A DNA stretch of 64,000 nucleotides from Pseudoxanthomonas dokdonensis (GCF_001431405.1 NZ_LDJL01000006.1:23177-87176); one strand, 5' to 3'; shown: positions 43,995 to 53,488, counted from the stretch's first letter. Numbers and translations: made by a program. Notes: generated by a model not told the origin, from the letters alone.

Positions 43995-45341
43995 TCAATC
44001 TCGTAGGCGGGTTCGCCACAGGCTGGCGGCCAGCAGCATGGAAACGATGGAAGACCCGATCCAGAACCAGATAACGGGGCCGAAATCGTAGCTGCGCGCA
44101 TCACCGACCACGCGCATGCCTTTTTCTATCAACACACCCGACACCTGTTCCTGCAACGCGGCCCCGATGTAGCTGAAAATGCCGATCACCCCCATCGCCG
44201 CTCCGGCTACTCTCTTGGGCGCGATGTCCACGGCGAACAATCCTCCTAGCGATGTCACCAGCCCGGTCAGGCCCATGCCGAACATCAGCATGCCAGTGAC
44301 CATCACCGGCAAGCTGTTGGGGCCGAAGAAGAACAGGCACAACCCCGCCAATTCCAGGATTCCGAACAGCAGGTTGACCGGTGGCCGGCGTGCGTCGAAG
44401 AACTTGTCGGAGATGAAGCCGAACGCGATTGCTCCGGCCATGCCGGCGAGCGTGCTGATCATCAACAGCGTGCCCGCTTGTGGAAGACTGTAGCCACGGG
44501 CTTCCTGCAGGTACAGGATGCCCCAGGAGTTGATTGCGTAACGGGTGACATAGGTCGTTGCGCTGGCCAGACAGAGCACCCAGATGGCGGGGATCCTGAG
44601 GATCGAGAGCTGGAGCCGGAGGACGGATCCGATGCCGGGCTTGGTCGTTCCCGCGTAGTGATCATTCTTCCAGTCATTGACCTCCGGCAAGCCCAGGGTC
44701 TGTGGCCGGTCCTGTATCAACAGATAGCAGCCAACCGCAGTCGCCAGCCCGATCAAACCCGGCCCCCAATACCCCCATCGCCAGCCCAGCACCGCCACCG
44801 CGCTGCCGACCACCAGAAAGGTCAGGCCTTCGCCGATGGAATGGGCGGTGCTCCACACGCCATAGGCGCGACCGCGCTCGCGATTGGAGAACCAACTGGT
44901 CATGGCCACCACCCCACCGGGAGCGCCAAAGCTCTGGAACCAGCCGTTGAGCCCCCACAGCACCACCGCCACCCACAAAGTGGTAGTGAAGCCCATTGCA
45001 AGATTGCACAACGCGGTCATCAGGAACGCGAAACCCAGGAAGCGACGAATATTGGCGTGATCGGCGAGGAAACCGTTGGTCAGCTTGCCGATGGCGTAGG
45101 TATAGAACAACGCCGAACCGATCATCCCCAGGTCGGTTGGCGAGAATACCCCGGCATCGATCAATGGCTTCTTCACCACGCCCAATGCGAGCCGGCAGGT
45201 GTAGATCAGCCCGTATCCCAGGGTTATCGCCAGCATCACCCGGAACCTGTGCCGCTTGTACAGGGCATCAATCTGACCTGCATCCTGCAACGGCGAAGCG
45301 CTGCTCCCCGTCGCGAAAAACCTCAGGATTCCACCCGTCAC
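43995..45341 (-). CDS. Organophosphate:phosphate antiporter-type MFS transporter
   Basis: A 448-residue, twelve-helix MFS protein of the GlpT/UhpT (OPA) group: YTCRLALGVVKKPLIDAGVFSPTDLG, AIGKLTNGFLADHANIRRFL, GLNGWFQSFGAPGGVVAMTSWF and SIGEGLTFLVVGS are characteristic. OPA transporters exchange sugar or glycerol phosphates for phosphate. The start is a GTG with GGGAGGG five bases upstream. It lies 76 bp after iolA and directly before the IMPase gene. No other inositol permease is in the island, so it may carry inositol phosphate or, less typically, inositol. Confidence 0.87.
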   Translation of the reverse strand: MTGGILRFFATGSSASPLQDAGQIDALYKRHRFRVMLAITLGYGLIYTCRLALGVVKKPLIDAGVFSPTDLGMIGSALFYTYAIGKLTNGFLADHANIRRFLGFAFLMTALCNLAMGFTTTLWVAVVLWGLNGWFQSFGAPGGVVAMTSWFSNRERGRAYGVWSTAHSIGEGLTFLVVGSAVAVLGWRWGYWGPGLIGLATAVGCYLLIQDRPQTLGLPEVNDWKNDHYAGTTKPGIGSVLRLQLSILRIPAIWVLCLASATTYVTRYAINSWGILYLQEARGYSLPQAGTLLMISTLAGMAGAIAFGFISDKFFDARRPPVNLLFGILELAGLCLFFFGPNSLPVMVTGMLMFGMGLTGLVTSLGGLFAVDIAPKRVAGAAMGVIGIFSYIGAALQEQVSGVLIEKGMRVVGDARSYDFGPVIWFWIGSSIVSMLLAASLWRTRLRD

Positions 45342-45417
45342 GATTCCCTCCCAGGAACACCTTGACCTGCGTTGTTCACGTCACTTGTTCGTCAACGCCA
45401 TGAAGAAAATTCCCTAT

Positions 45418-46917
45418 CTAGCGCATCGTGGGAATCACGAAACTCTGGTCCGAGACCGCGCCACCTCTGGGCCAGCGCTGGGTCACCGTTTTGGTCCGGG
45501 TAAAGAAGCGAACGCCATCCACGCCGTACTGATTGAGGTCGCCAAAGCCTGAGCGCTTCCAACCGCCGAAGCTGTGATAAGCCACCGGTACCGGAATCGG
45601 CACGTTGATGCCGACCATGCCCACCTCGACACGCTCGGCGAACTCCCGCGCCGCATCGCCATTGCGGGTGAAGATGGTCACTCCATTGCCATACTGATGC
45701 CGGCTTGGCAGTTGCAGCGCCTGCTCGAACGTTTCAACCCGCATGATCTGCAGCACCGGACCAAAGATTTCCTCTTCGTAGGTCTTCATGCCGGGCTTGA
45801 CGTGATCGAACAGGCATGGTCCCAGGAAGAAGCCGCCCTCGTGGCCCGCCAGTTCGAAACCGCGGCCGTCGATCACCAGTTCGGCACCTTCATCCACGCC
45901 GGCCTGGACATGGCGGGCAATGCGTGCCTTGTGTTCTGCGGTGATGACCGGGCCGAAGTGGGCCTGCGGATCGCCGGACACGCCGACACGCAGCTTGCCG
46001 ATGGCCGCAACCAAGCGCTCCCTCAGCGCATTGGCAGTGGCTTCGCCCACTGCCACGACTACGGGCAGCGCCATGCAACGCTCGCCGGCAGAACCATAGG
46101 CGGCACCGATCAAATCGGCAACGGTCTGGTCCAGGTCCGCATCCGGCAACACGATGCCGTGGTTCTTGGCGCCTCCCATTGCCTGCATGCGCTTGCCGTG
46201 CTGACTGCCCAACGCGTACACCGACTGCGCAATGTCGGAGGAACCGACAAAGCTGACCGCCTTGACCGTTGGATGGCGCAGTATCGCTTCCACCGTTTCC
46301 TTGTCGCCGTGGACCACGTTGAGCACACCGGCAGGCAAGCCTGCTTCAAGCATCAGTTCCGCCAGACGCACCGGCACCGAGGCGTCACGCTCCGACGGCT
46401 TGAGGATGAAGGCATTGCCGCTTGCGATCGCGGGCCCAAACATCCACATCGGGATCATCGCCGGGAAATTGAACGGAGTGATGCCTGCGACCACACCCAG
46501 CGGCTGGCGTGCGGAAAATACGTCGATACCCGGTCCCGCTCCCTGTGTGTACTCGCCCTTGAGCAGGTGCGGAATCCCGCAGGAAAACTCTATGACCTCA
46601 AGACCGCGCTGGATATCACCCTTGGCATCGTCGATGACTTTGCCGTGCTCACTCGACAGGAGCTTCGCCAGTTCCTCCATGTGAACTTCCAGAAGCCGTT
46701 TGAACTCGAACATCACCCGGGCGCGGCGCTGGGGGTTGACCTGCGCCCAGCTTCGCTGCGCGATCTCCGCGTCGGCCACGGCCTGATCCAGTTCGTCCTG
46801 CCGTGCCAGCGGCACTCGCGCCTGGACGGCGCCGGTATTTGGATCGAAAATTTCGCCGAAATGACCGGAAGCACCGGCGACCTGACGGCCGCCGATGAAG
46901 TGATGAAGAGTGCGCAT
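45418..46917 (-). CDS. iolA: Methylmalonate/malonate-semialdehyde dehydrogenase (acylating)
   Basis: A 499-residue CoA-acylating aldehyde dehydrogenase that turns malonate semialdehyde into acetyl-CoA and CO2, the last step of inositol breakdown (it also acts in valine breakdown). Motifs: GVVAGITPFNFPAMIPMWMF, FILKPSERD, FVGSSDIAQ, MGGAKNHGIVLPDADLD and the catalytic Cys in GSAGERCMA. The ATG at 46917 has GAGG upstream; a ten-residue extension is open. It follows iolB in the operon. Branch to valine metabolism cannot be excluded but the context is iol. Confidence 0.95.
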   Translation of the reverse strand: MRTLHHFIGGRQVAGASGHFGEIFDPNTGAVQARVPLARQDELDQAVADAEIAQRSWAQVNPQRRARVMFEFKRLLEVHMEELAKLLSSEHGKVIDDAKGDIQRGLEVIEFSCGIPHLLKGEYTQGAGPGIDVFSARQPLGVVAGITPFNFPAMIPMWMFGPAIASGNAFILKPSERDASVPVRLAELMLEAGLPAGVLNVVHGDKETVEAILRHPTVKAVSFVGSSDIAQSVYALGSQHGKRMQAMGGAKNHGIVLPDADLDQTVADLIGAAYGSAGERCMALPVVVAVGEATANALRERLVAAIGKLRVGVSGDPQAHFGPVITAEHKARIARHVQAGVDEGAELVIDGRGFELAGHEGGFFLGPCLFDHVKPGMKTYEEEIFGPVLQIMRVETFEQALQLPSRHQYGNGVTIFTRNGDAAREFAERVEVGMVGINVPIPVPVAYHSFGGWKRSGFGDLNQYGVDGVRFFTRTKTVTQRWPRGGAVSDQSFVIPTMR

Positions 46918-46950
46918 GGGTTTTCCTCTTGGCGTCGGTGCTTGCAAAGT

Positions 46951-47760
46951 TCAGTCCTGGCGTCGTGCGATCCAGTCGTGCGCTGGATCGTTACGGAAGA
47001 TCCATTGCCGGTGCGGCCCCGCCATGACGTTGAGGTAATACAACTGGTATCCGTGAGGCGTGCCGACTGGGTGGTAACCACGCGGCACCATGACGACGTC
47101 CCCATCTTCGACGGCGATGGTCTCGTCCAACGTCCGGTCATCGGTGTAGACGCGCTGGAATGCAAAACCTTGCGAAGGTTGCAGCCGGTGGTAGTAGGTT
47201 TCCTCGAGTGCGGTTTCCTGGCCTTGCTGCGCGGTGTCGTGCTTGTGGGGCGGATAGCTGGACCAGTGTCCGGCAGGCGTAATGACCTCCACCACCAGCA
47301 AGCTGTCGGCAGCTTCTGTCTGCGGCAGGATGTTACGCACGTACCGGGTGTTGGTGCCGCTGCCGCGGATCTCACGCGACATCCGGGTAGCATCGATTTG
47401 CCGCGCCGGCAAGCCGATGGATCCTGGAGCGGTGCAGATGGCCAGTTCGACATCACCGTCGGCGACAACGGTGAAGTCCATCCCGGCGGGCAGATAGACT
47501 GCACCGGGCGCACAATCCTCGAATGGACTGGCACGCCCGCCCACCTCGGAGAACTGCTGGGCGCCGGCGTGGACCTGCGCCTTGCCGGCGACGATGACCA
47601 GACAGGTTTCGCGCCCGGGATGGTTGCCATGGAAGCGTTGGCCCTGGCTCAATCGCACCAGCTGGAAACCGACGTACTTCCAGCCGGCACTATCCGGGGT
47701 GACCTGCAGGACGCTGCCATCGCAATCGGGAGCATGCGGTCGGACACGCAGGGTGCTCAT
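46951..47760 (-). CDS. iolB: 5-deoxy-glucuronate isomerase
   Basis: A 269-residue cupin-type isomerase converting 5-deoxy-D-glucuronate to 2-deoxy-5-keto-D-gluconate. Seen are LVIVAGKAQVHAG, RNILPQTEAADSLLVVEVITPAG, SYPPHKHD, EETYYHRLQPSQGFAFQRVY, VMVPRGYHPVGTPHGY and YYLNVMAGP, all typical of IolB. Its start overlaps the iolE stop by 4 bp (ATGA); iolA follows after about 33 bp. Confidence 0.96.
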   Translation of the reverse strand: MSTLRVRPHAPDCDGSVLQVTPDSAGWKYVGFQLVRLSQGQRFHGNHPGRETCLVIVAGKAQVHAGAQQFSEVGGRASPFEDCAPGAVYLPAGMDFTVVADGDVELAICTAPGSIGLPARQIDATRMSREIRGSGTNTRYVRNILPQTEAADSLLVVEVITPAGHWSSYPPHKHDTAQQGQETALEETYYHRLQPSQGFAFQRVYTDDRTLDETIAVEDGDVVMVPRGYHPVGTPHGYQLYYLNVMAGPHRQWIFRNDPAHDWIARRQD

Positions 47761-48650
47761 CCGGTCAACCCCACGCGCCGGGCCTGGCGTTGAAGCTCGG
47801 CCAGACCGGCAGCCGCATAGCGGCGTGGATCGGCAAGCGCCGGGTCCTGCTCGGCCTCGATCACGATCCAGCCCTGATAGCCGATATCAGCCAAGGCCTC
47901 CATGATCCGTGCGTAGTCCAATGCACCGTCGCCTGGCACGGTGAACATCCCGCCCAGCACGCCATCAAGGAAGCTTTCGCCCTGTTTCCAGGATGACTCG
48001 AATCGTTCCAGGCGGACGTCCTTGCAGTGCACATGGGCTATGCGTCGCGGGTGCTCGGCGATGATTCGCAGCGAGTCGATCCCGCCGAGGGCGGCGTGGC
48101 CGGTATCCAGCGTGAGCCCCACCGAAGCCCCTGTGTTGGCAATAAAAGCTTCAAGGTCCTCGGCGCGCTCGACTACTGTACCCAGGTGATGGTGATAGGC
48201 GAACTTCAATCCATGCGCCTGGACATGGTCCGCAACGGCGGTCATGCGCTGGCCAAACAGCGGCCATTCGGATGCCTGCAAACGGGGGCTGCCGGTCAAG
48301 GGCGTACGCCGGTTTCCGTGCACCGCGTTACTGGTTTCGGCAAACACGAACACTTCGCTGCCCATTGCTTTGAGCAAGGCAAGATGTGGCTGCATGGCAG
48401 CGATTTCCGCCTGCGCATCACGCAGCAGCAGTTCGCCGCTGTACCAGCCCCCAATCAGGTCCAGGCCGTAGCGGGCCATCAACGGCTTGAGCGTGGCCGG
48501 GTCGCGCGGAAACTTTCCGCCCAGCTCGACCCCTTCGAAGCCCAGCTCCTGGATATCCTTCAGGATACTTTCCAGTGGCGTCTCGCCCCCGAGTTCGGGC
48601 ATGTCGTCGTTGGCCCAGGCAATCGGGCTGACACCAAATCGTATGCTCAT
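47757..48650 (-). CDS. iolE: Inosose (2-keto-myo-inositol) dehydratase
   Basis: A 297-residue xylose-isomerase-like TIM-barrel enzyme removing water from 2-keto-myo-inositol. Motifs: GVSPIAWANDDMPELGG at the N-terminus, GFEGVELGGKFP, AYHHHLGTVVE, LTLDTGHAALGG and HVHCKDVR with metal ligands. Its start overlaps the iolD stop by 4 bp and it is itself coupled to iolB. Confidence 0.96.
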   Translation of the reverse strand: MSIRFGVSPIAWANDDMPELGGETPLESILKDIQELGFEGVELGGKFPRDPATLKPLMARYGLDLIGGWYSGELLLRDAQAEIAAMQPHLALLKAMGSEVFVFAETSNAVHGNRRTPLTGSPRLQASEWPLFGQRMTAVADHVQAHGLKFAYHHHLGTVVERAEDLEAFIANTGASVGLTLDTGHAALGGIDSLRIIAEHPRRIAHVHCKDVRLERFESSWKQGESFLDGVLGGMFTVPGDGALDYARIMEALADIGYQGWIVIEAEQDPALADPRRYAAAGLAELQRQARRVGLTG

Positions 48651-50485
48651 GACAGATCTCTTTTCATGCGCGCGCCGGCCTCGTAAGCCTGGCGGGCAGC
48701 GTTGACTTCGGGGCGCTCGGAAACTTCAGGCACCGCAACATCCCACCACCAGCCACCGGCGTCGGTAGTCTTCAATGGGTCGGTTTCGATGACCACCACG
48801 CTGGTGCTGGCGGCGGCGCGGGCGCGGGCCAGCGCGGCAGACAGTTCAGCCAGGGTCGCGACCTTTTCCGCATTTGCCCCCAGGCTTCGCGCGTGGGCGG
48901 CGAAGTCGATCGCCGGCAGCACCGCATGACGCGTATCCATCAACAGGTTGTTGAAGCCCGCACCGCCGGTTGCAACCTGCAGTCGGTTGATGCAGCCGTA
49001 ACCGCCATTGTCGAGCAGGACGACAATCAACTTCTGCGCCAGCATCACCGAAGTGGCCAGTTCCGAATTCAGCATCAGATAGCTGCCGTCACCGACCATG
49101 ACTACGACTTCGCGTTCCGGTTCGGCCATCCGCACGCCCAGCCCGCCTGCAATCTCGTACCCCATGCAGGAGAATCCATACTCCAGGTGGTAACCGCCGG
49201 GGCGTGCGCATCGCCACAACTTGTGCAGTTCGCCAGGCAGCCCGCCAGCGGCACAGACCACCACCGCATCGTCCGCCATGGCCTCCTGCACGGCGCCAAT
49301 GACCTGCGCGTCACTGGGACGGCGCTGATCGCCGGGACCGCTGGTCGCGTCCGCGGCCGCAGCGTTCCATTGCTCCCGGGCCGGGCCGAGGTCATTCGTG
49401 CCGTCGGCTTTCCAGTCGCCAAGTTCGCACGCCAGATCCTGCAACACCCGGCGTGCGTCACCAATCACGGGCTGCGCGGCGTGCTTGTATGCGTCGAACG
49501 CCTGCACGTTGATCTGGAACAAGGCGCGCTGTCCAAACAGGCTGCGCGAGCCGGTGGTGAAATCCTGCAGACGCGTACCCACGCCGACGACCAGATCGGA
49601 TTGCTCCGCTAACTTGTTGGCCACGCTGGTGCCTGTCACACCGATCGCACCGACGGCGCATGGGTGGTCCCAAGGCAAACAACCCTTGCCCGCCTGGGTC
49701 TCGGCAACGGGCACCCCGAAACGCCGCGCAAACGTCGCCAGTTCCGACTCGGCGCGACTGTACAATACTCCGCCACCGGCGATGAACAGTGGGCGCTCCG
49801 CCTTGCGCAAGGCCTCGGCCAGCGCATGCAGCTCTTCGGGATCGCTCGGCTGACGCCGCTGCCGCCATACCCTGCGCTGGAAAAACGCGCTGGGATAGTC
49901 GAAGGCTTCTGCCTGTACATCCTGGCAGAACGCAAGCGTTACCGGGCCGCAGTTGGCCGGGTCCAGCAACGTCGCCATTGCCTTGGGCAAGGCGTCGAGG
50001 ATCTGTTCCGGCCGGAGCAGCCGGTCGAAGTATCGTGATACCGGCCGCAGGCAATCATTGGCGGTGACGGTGCCATCAGCGAAATCCTCTACCTGTTGCA
50101 GCACCGGATCCGGCCGCCGATTGGCGAACACATCCGCCGGCAGCAGCAGTAGCGGCAGGCGATTGACATGCGCCAGGGCGGCGGCGGTCACCAGGTTGGT
50201 CGCACCTGGCCCGATGGAGGTTGTGCAGATCATCGCGCGTTGCCTGCGCATCTGCTTGGCATAGGCGATGGCCGCGTGGGCCATGCCCTGTTCGCTATGA
50301 GCGCGCCAGGTCGGCAGCTGATCAGACACGGCATGCAGCGCTTCACCCAGCCCAGCAACGTTGCCATGGCCGAAGATTGCCCATACGCCCGCGAAGTAAG
50401 GCACCTCTTGTCCTTCGATTGCTACGTGCTGCGCGCACAACCAGCGAACCGTTGCCTGTGCAGCAGTCAGTCGAATCGTGTCCAT
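48647..50485 (-). CDS. iolD: Trihydroxycyclohexane-1,2-dione acylhydrolase (ThDP-dependent)
   Basis: A 612-residue thiamine-diphosphate enzyme that opens the ring to 5-deoxy-D-glucuronate. Motifs: FAGVWAIFGHGNVAGLGEAL (N-terminal domain), FIAGGGVLYSRA and the ThDP site GYEIAGGLGVRMAEPEREVVVMVGDGSYLMLNSEL with a GDGS...N cofactor-binding stretch. It starts one base after iolC stops and is coupled to iolE. Confidence 0.96.
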   Translation of the reverse strand: MDTIRLTAAQATVRWLCAQHVAIEGQEVPYFAGVWAIFGHGNVAGLGEALHAVSDQLPTWRAHSEQGMAHAAIAYAKQMRRQRAMICTTSIGPGATNLVTAAALAHVNRLPLLLLPADVFANRRPDPVLQQVEDFADGTVTANDCLRPVSRYFDRLLRPEQILDALPKAMATLLDPANCGPVTLAFCQDVQAEAFDYPSAFFQRRVWRQRRQPSDPEELHALAEALRKAERPLFIAGGGVLYSRAESELATFARRFGVPVAETQAGKGCLPWDHPCAVGAIGVTGTSVANKLAEQSDLVVGVGTRLQDFTTGSRSLFGQRALFQINVQAFDAYKHAAQPVIGDARRVLQDLACELGDWKADGTNDLGPAREQWNAAAADATSGPGDQRRPSDAQVIGAVQEAMADDAVVVCAAGGLPGELHKLWRCARPGGYHLEYGFSCMGYEIAGGLGVRMAEPEREVVVMVGDGSYLMLNSELATSVMLAQKLIVVLLDNGGYGCINRLQVATGGAGFNNLLMDTRHAVLPAIDFAAHARSLGANAEKVATLAELSAALARARAAASTSVVVIETDPLKTTDAGGWWWDVAVPEVSERPEVNAARQAYEAGARMKRDLS

Positions 50486-50486
50486 C

Positions 50487-52424
50487 TCAGCTCCTCGGAC
50501 CGGCGATGCCGCCGGCTACCGATTTTGCCTGATGCCAGGCATCTACCAGCACCCGTAATCTGCCAGCCAGGCAGTCGATGGCGGCTTCGTCATCGATGCG
50601 ACCGGCCAGCCATTGCTCGGCGGCATCGGCAAAGATGGTGCGTCCGACAGCGAATCCCTTGACGATCGACGTCTGCGCTGCAGCCTGGAAAGACGCGATC
50701 AGTTGTTCCTCGGGCGCAGAAAGACCCAACAGCACTACCCCGCGGCAATGCGGATCGTTAGCCAGGATCGTGGTTTCGATGTTGGCCCAGGCACGCAAGC
50801 TGTCGCTTGGCTCGAGCTTCCACCAGTCCGGATGTATGCCGAGATCGTACAAGCGCTGGATTGCACGCGGGATGGTGTCATCATCAATGCCGCCATTGCG
50901 CGACGCGATAATCTCCACCAGCAACTCGTGGCGTGTCTTGCGGGCCGCGTCCTGCAGGCGCAGCAGCTGCCTCTCCTGTCGCTCGCGCAGGTCTTCCGGG
51001 TCGTCTGGATGATAGAAAACCAGGCACTTGACCACATGATTCGCTGGCCAGGTCATCAGCTCGGTGGCGACATCCTGGTCGGCTTCGAACTGCAACGGAC
51101 AGGAACCGGGCAACTCGATGGGGCGGCCAATCCAGTAGTCATGGTCGGCCGCTGCTTCCAGGCCGCGCATGCCAAATCTTCCATCAAGCAACACGCCAAA
51201 GCGCGGGTCGCCTTTGGCCAGACGGTCCACTGCCTTCAATGCCAGTGCCTTGAAGTCGGGAATGCGAGCGGGGTCGGCACCCACCTGTTGGCATAACGCT
51301 TCGAACTGGCTGCGGTGATCCATCGCCAACACCATCAGTTGCGGCCAATGGCCATGCCGGGTGGTAGCCCAATGCAATTGCTCCAATGCACGGTCATCGC
51401 GCAGTCGATGTGGTCGTTGCTCGCTGGACAGGAACTGCTGCAGTTCCTCCCAGGTCGGCATGGCCGGCGAGCAACCATGACGTGACACCACGATGGCGCC
51501 GCACGCGTTGCCGTATTCGCAGCAGGCCTCCAGCGGCTGCTGGCGCAGCCAGGCGCGCAGGAAACCGGCCATGAACGCATCGCCGGCACCGAGGACGTTG
51601 AACACTTCAACCCGGAAGCCACGCCCGACGATCCCCTCGTCAAGACTGGCGGGAATGGCTTCCGGGAATGCGGAACAGCCGTGCGGCCCACGCTTGCAGA
51701 CCAGCAGTGCATCGGTCCTGGCGCGTACCGCGCGCAAAGCCTGGATGGTATCGGTGCTGCCACCGAGGATATGCATTTCCTCCTCGGTGCCTACGATCAA
51801 ATCGCACAACGGCAGCACCTGCTGCAGGCGGGCGGTGACCGCTTCGTGGGCGACGAACCGGTTCTCCCCCGCGTCCTTGCCGGTCAGTCCCCACAGGACC
51901 GGCCGATAATCGATGTCGAAGATGACCCGTGCACCAGCCGCACGCGCGATTTCGCAGGCGCGCACGGAAGCCGCGAAAACCCCAGGCTGCGAAAGATGGG
52001 TGCCATTGATCAGGACCGCACCGGCGGCGGCGATGAAGTCAGGGTCCACATCGCTGGTCTGCAGCGCCATGTCGGCGCAGTTCTCCCGATAGAAGATCAA
52101 CGGAAACGTATCCGGATCGCGTATTCCCAGGAATACCAAGGCGGTCAAGCGCTCCCGATCTTCCAGGACGCCGCGGGTGGCAACGCCTTCGCGGACCAGT
52201 TGCTCGCGGATAAAGCGGCCGAAATGGTCGGCGCCCACACGGGTCAGCAGCGCACTGCGCAGGCCCAGCCGGGCCGCACCGACCGCGGTGTTGGTCGGGC
52301 TGCCACCGATGTACTTGGCAAAGGACGTCATGTCCTCGAGCCTGCCACCGACCTGTTCGCCGTACAGGTCGATGCTGGAACGCCCGATGGTGATCAGGTC
52401 GTACTGAAACTCCGTGGATGCCAT
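50487..52424 (-). CDS. iolC: Fused 5-dehydro-2-deoxygluconokinase with DUF2090 aldolase-like domain
   Basis: A 645-residue fusion. Residues about 8-330 are a PfkB-family kinase (GGSPTNTAVGAARLG; ATP/catalytic signature NVLGAGDAFMAGFL) that phosphorylates 2-deoxy-5-keto-gluconate. Residues about 345-645 are DUF2090 (VLAMDHRSQFEALCQQVG, GVLLDGRFG, LVEIIASRNGG), generally taken to supply the aldolase step (IolJ function), which explains the lack of a separate iolJ. It is the first gene of the iol operon; the ATG at 52424 has AGGG upstream. Two operator-like sites cover its promoter. Confidence 0.94.
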   Translation of the reverse strand: MASTEFQYDLITIGRSSIDLYGEQVGGRLEDMTSFAKYIGGSPTNTAVGAARLGLRSALLTRVGADHFGRFIREQLVREGVATRGVLEDRERLTALVFLGIRDPDTFPLIFYRENCADMALQTSDVDPDFIAAAGAVLINGTHLSQPGVFAASVRACEIARAAGARVIFDIDYRPVLWGLTGKDAGENRFVAHEAVTARLQQVLPLCDLIVGTEEEMHILGGSTDTIQALRAVRARTDALLVCKRGPHGCSAFPEAIPASLDEGIVGRGFRVEVFNVLGAGDAFMAGFLRAWLRQQPLEACCEYGNACGAIVVSRHGCSPAMPTWEELQQFLSSEQRPHRLRDDRALEQLHWATTRHGHWPQLMVLAMDHRSQFEALCQQVGADPARIPDFKALALKAVDRLAKGDPRFGVLLDGRFGMRGLEAAADHDYWIGRPIELPGSCPLQFEADQDVATELMTWPANHVVKCLVFYHPDDPEDLRERQERQLLRLQDAARKTRHELLVEIIASRNGGIDDDTIPRAIQRLYDLGIHPDWWKLEPSDSLRAWANIETTILANDPHCRGVVLLGLSAPEEQLIASFQAAAQTSIVKGFAVGRTIFADAAEQWLAGRIDDEAAIDCLAGRLRVLVDAWHQAKSVAGGIAGPRS

Positions 52425-52471
52425 GCAGGCCCTACCTTGCCAATGGCGGACGCCAATCGCCCCCAATGGAT

Positions 52472-52485
52472 GTAACATATATTCC
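52472..52485. promoter_or_regulatory. IolR-type site at the iolC -10
   Basis: GTAACATATATTCC fits GNAA-N6-TTNC, close to the GGAA-N6-TTCC motif described for rhizobial IolR. It covers the -10 of the iolC promoter and lies 29 bp from its partner site. Confidence 0.65.
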
Positions 52486-52504
52486 AATTGTTGGATAAAA
52501 GCAA
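52476..52504 (-). promoter_or_regulatory. Promoter of the iolCDEBA operon
   Basis: Minus-strand -35 TTGCTT (52504-52499), a 17-bp spacer and -10 TATATG (52481-52476), about 50 bp before the iolC start. Both hexamers are overlapped by operator-like sites, which fits repression. The -35 is identical to that of the iolG promoter. Confidence 0.6.
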
Positions 52505-52514
52505 CATATGTTTC
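52501..52514. promoter_or_regulatory. IolR-type site at the iolC -35
   Basis: GCAACATATGTTTC fits GNAA-N6-TTNC and contains the palindrome AACATATGTT. It overlaps the -35 and the last two bases of iolR. Confidence 0.65.
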
Positions 52515-53403
52515 ATTTTTTTGCAGGCTGGGACTTCTTTTTCAGCGTCGTCTTGTTCGCCTGTTGAGTGGCGGCAAAGGCGTACGAGATGACCAGCGCC
52601 TGCGCCAGACACATCGACGCCGACAATGAACGGAACTTCCGTATCTCGGCCTCGCGCACCTGTAGCACCTGGGTCGCCGGCTTGGCGACCGGACTGACCA
52701 GGCTGTCACTCATCGACAACACCTTGCAGCCTCGCTCGACTGCGGCCTCGACCAGGCGCACGGTTTCCTCGGCATACGGGTGGTAGCTGACGGCGATGAG
52801 CAGATCACGCGGGGAAATCGCGTGGATCTGCTGCAGCGCCATGCCGCCAATGCTGTCGATGAAACTGGCTTTCTTGTCGGCCTGATGCAGTGAGTAAGCA
52901 AGGTAAGCCGCCACTGGAAACGAGCGGCGCACGCCGGTCACATAGACCGTGTCGGCCTGGGCAATCAGGCGTACCGCCCGGCTCAGTTCATCGCGACCGA
53001 CGATTTTCTGCAGGTTGTGGAGAGCCATGACGTTGCCGTCGACGAACTCGGAAAGCATCTGCGCGGGGTCGTCGAGCGGCTTGCCCTCCAGGTTCTGGCT
53101 GAACTCGCGCACCCGCTCGCCGTAATCCGGCGACACGTGGCCCGACAGCAGCCCGTCACGAAACAACCGCTGCATCTGGGTGGCGCCATCGAATCCGAAA
53201 GACTTGGCGAACCTGACGATCGCGGACGGCTGTACGCCGGTGCGCTCGGACAGTACTGCCAACGTTTCCAATGCCACGGCGTTCGGCTCGTCGAGGACGT
53301 AGCGCGCAATCTGCTGCAGGCGTTTGCTGAGCGATTCATAGCGCTGGAGGATCGCCGCACGCAGCTCTTCTGCGGTCTTGGGCGGGTTGGGCAAATCGGT
53401 CAT
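52513..53403 (-). CDS. iolR: RpiR-family regulator of inositol genes
   Basis: A 296-residue regulator: N-terminal HTH_6 (residues about 10-85; LQQIARYVLDEPNAVALETLAVLSERTGVQPSAIVRFAKSFGF) and C-terminal SIS sugar-phosphate-binding domain (about 130-260; VRLIAQADTVYVTGVRRSFPVAAYLAY, DLLIAVSYHPYAEETVRLV). RpiR-type IolR proteins repress iol genes and respond to phosphorylated inositol intermediates. It sits between iolC and the divergent iolG pair. AGGAG precedes the ATG. Its own -10 lies between two operator-like sites, so autoregulation is likely. Confidence 0.9.
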   Translation of the reverse strand: MTDLPNPPKTAEELRAAILQRYESLSKRLQQIARYVLDEPNAVALETLAVLSERTGVQPSAIVRFAKSFGFDGATQMQRLFRDGLLSGHVSPDYGERVREFSQNLEGKPLDDPAQMLSEFVDGNVMALHNLQKIVGRDELSRAVRLIAQADTVYVTGVRRSFPVAAYLAYSLHQADKKASFIDSIGGMALQQIHAISPRDLLIAVSYHPYAEETVRLVEAAVERGCKVLSMSDSLVSPVAKPATQVLQVREAEIRKFRSLSASMCLAQALVISYAFAATQQANKTTLKKKSQPAKK

Positions 53404-53468
53404 GCAGCCACTCCTTGGGGTCGGTTCCCCGCCTGCGACGGGGGCAGATGCAACAAAGGCATTGCTTT

Positions 53469-53482
53469 GGAAATTCTATTAC
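53469..53482. promoter_or_regulatory. IolR-type site between -35 and -10 of iolG
   Basis: GGAAATTCTATTAC fits GNAA-N6-TTNC and shares its central ATTCTA with the partner site 29 bp downstream. Confidence 0.65.
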
Positions 53483-53488
53483 ATTATA
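53483..53488 (-). promoter_or_regulatory. Candidate -10 of iolR
   Basis: On the minus strand this reads TATAAT, a consensus -10, between the two operator-like sites; the matching -35 is weak (GAAATA at 17 bp). It would place the iolR promoter under the same operators. Confidence 0.4.

Noticed and set aside
45574..47793. A 739-codon open frame opposite iolA and iolB
   Set aside because: The minus-strand genes are unambiguous enzymes with catalytic motifs; the plus frame shows only shadow composition.
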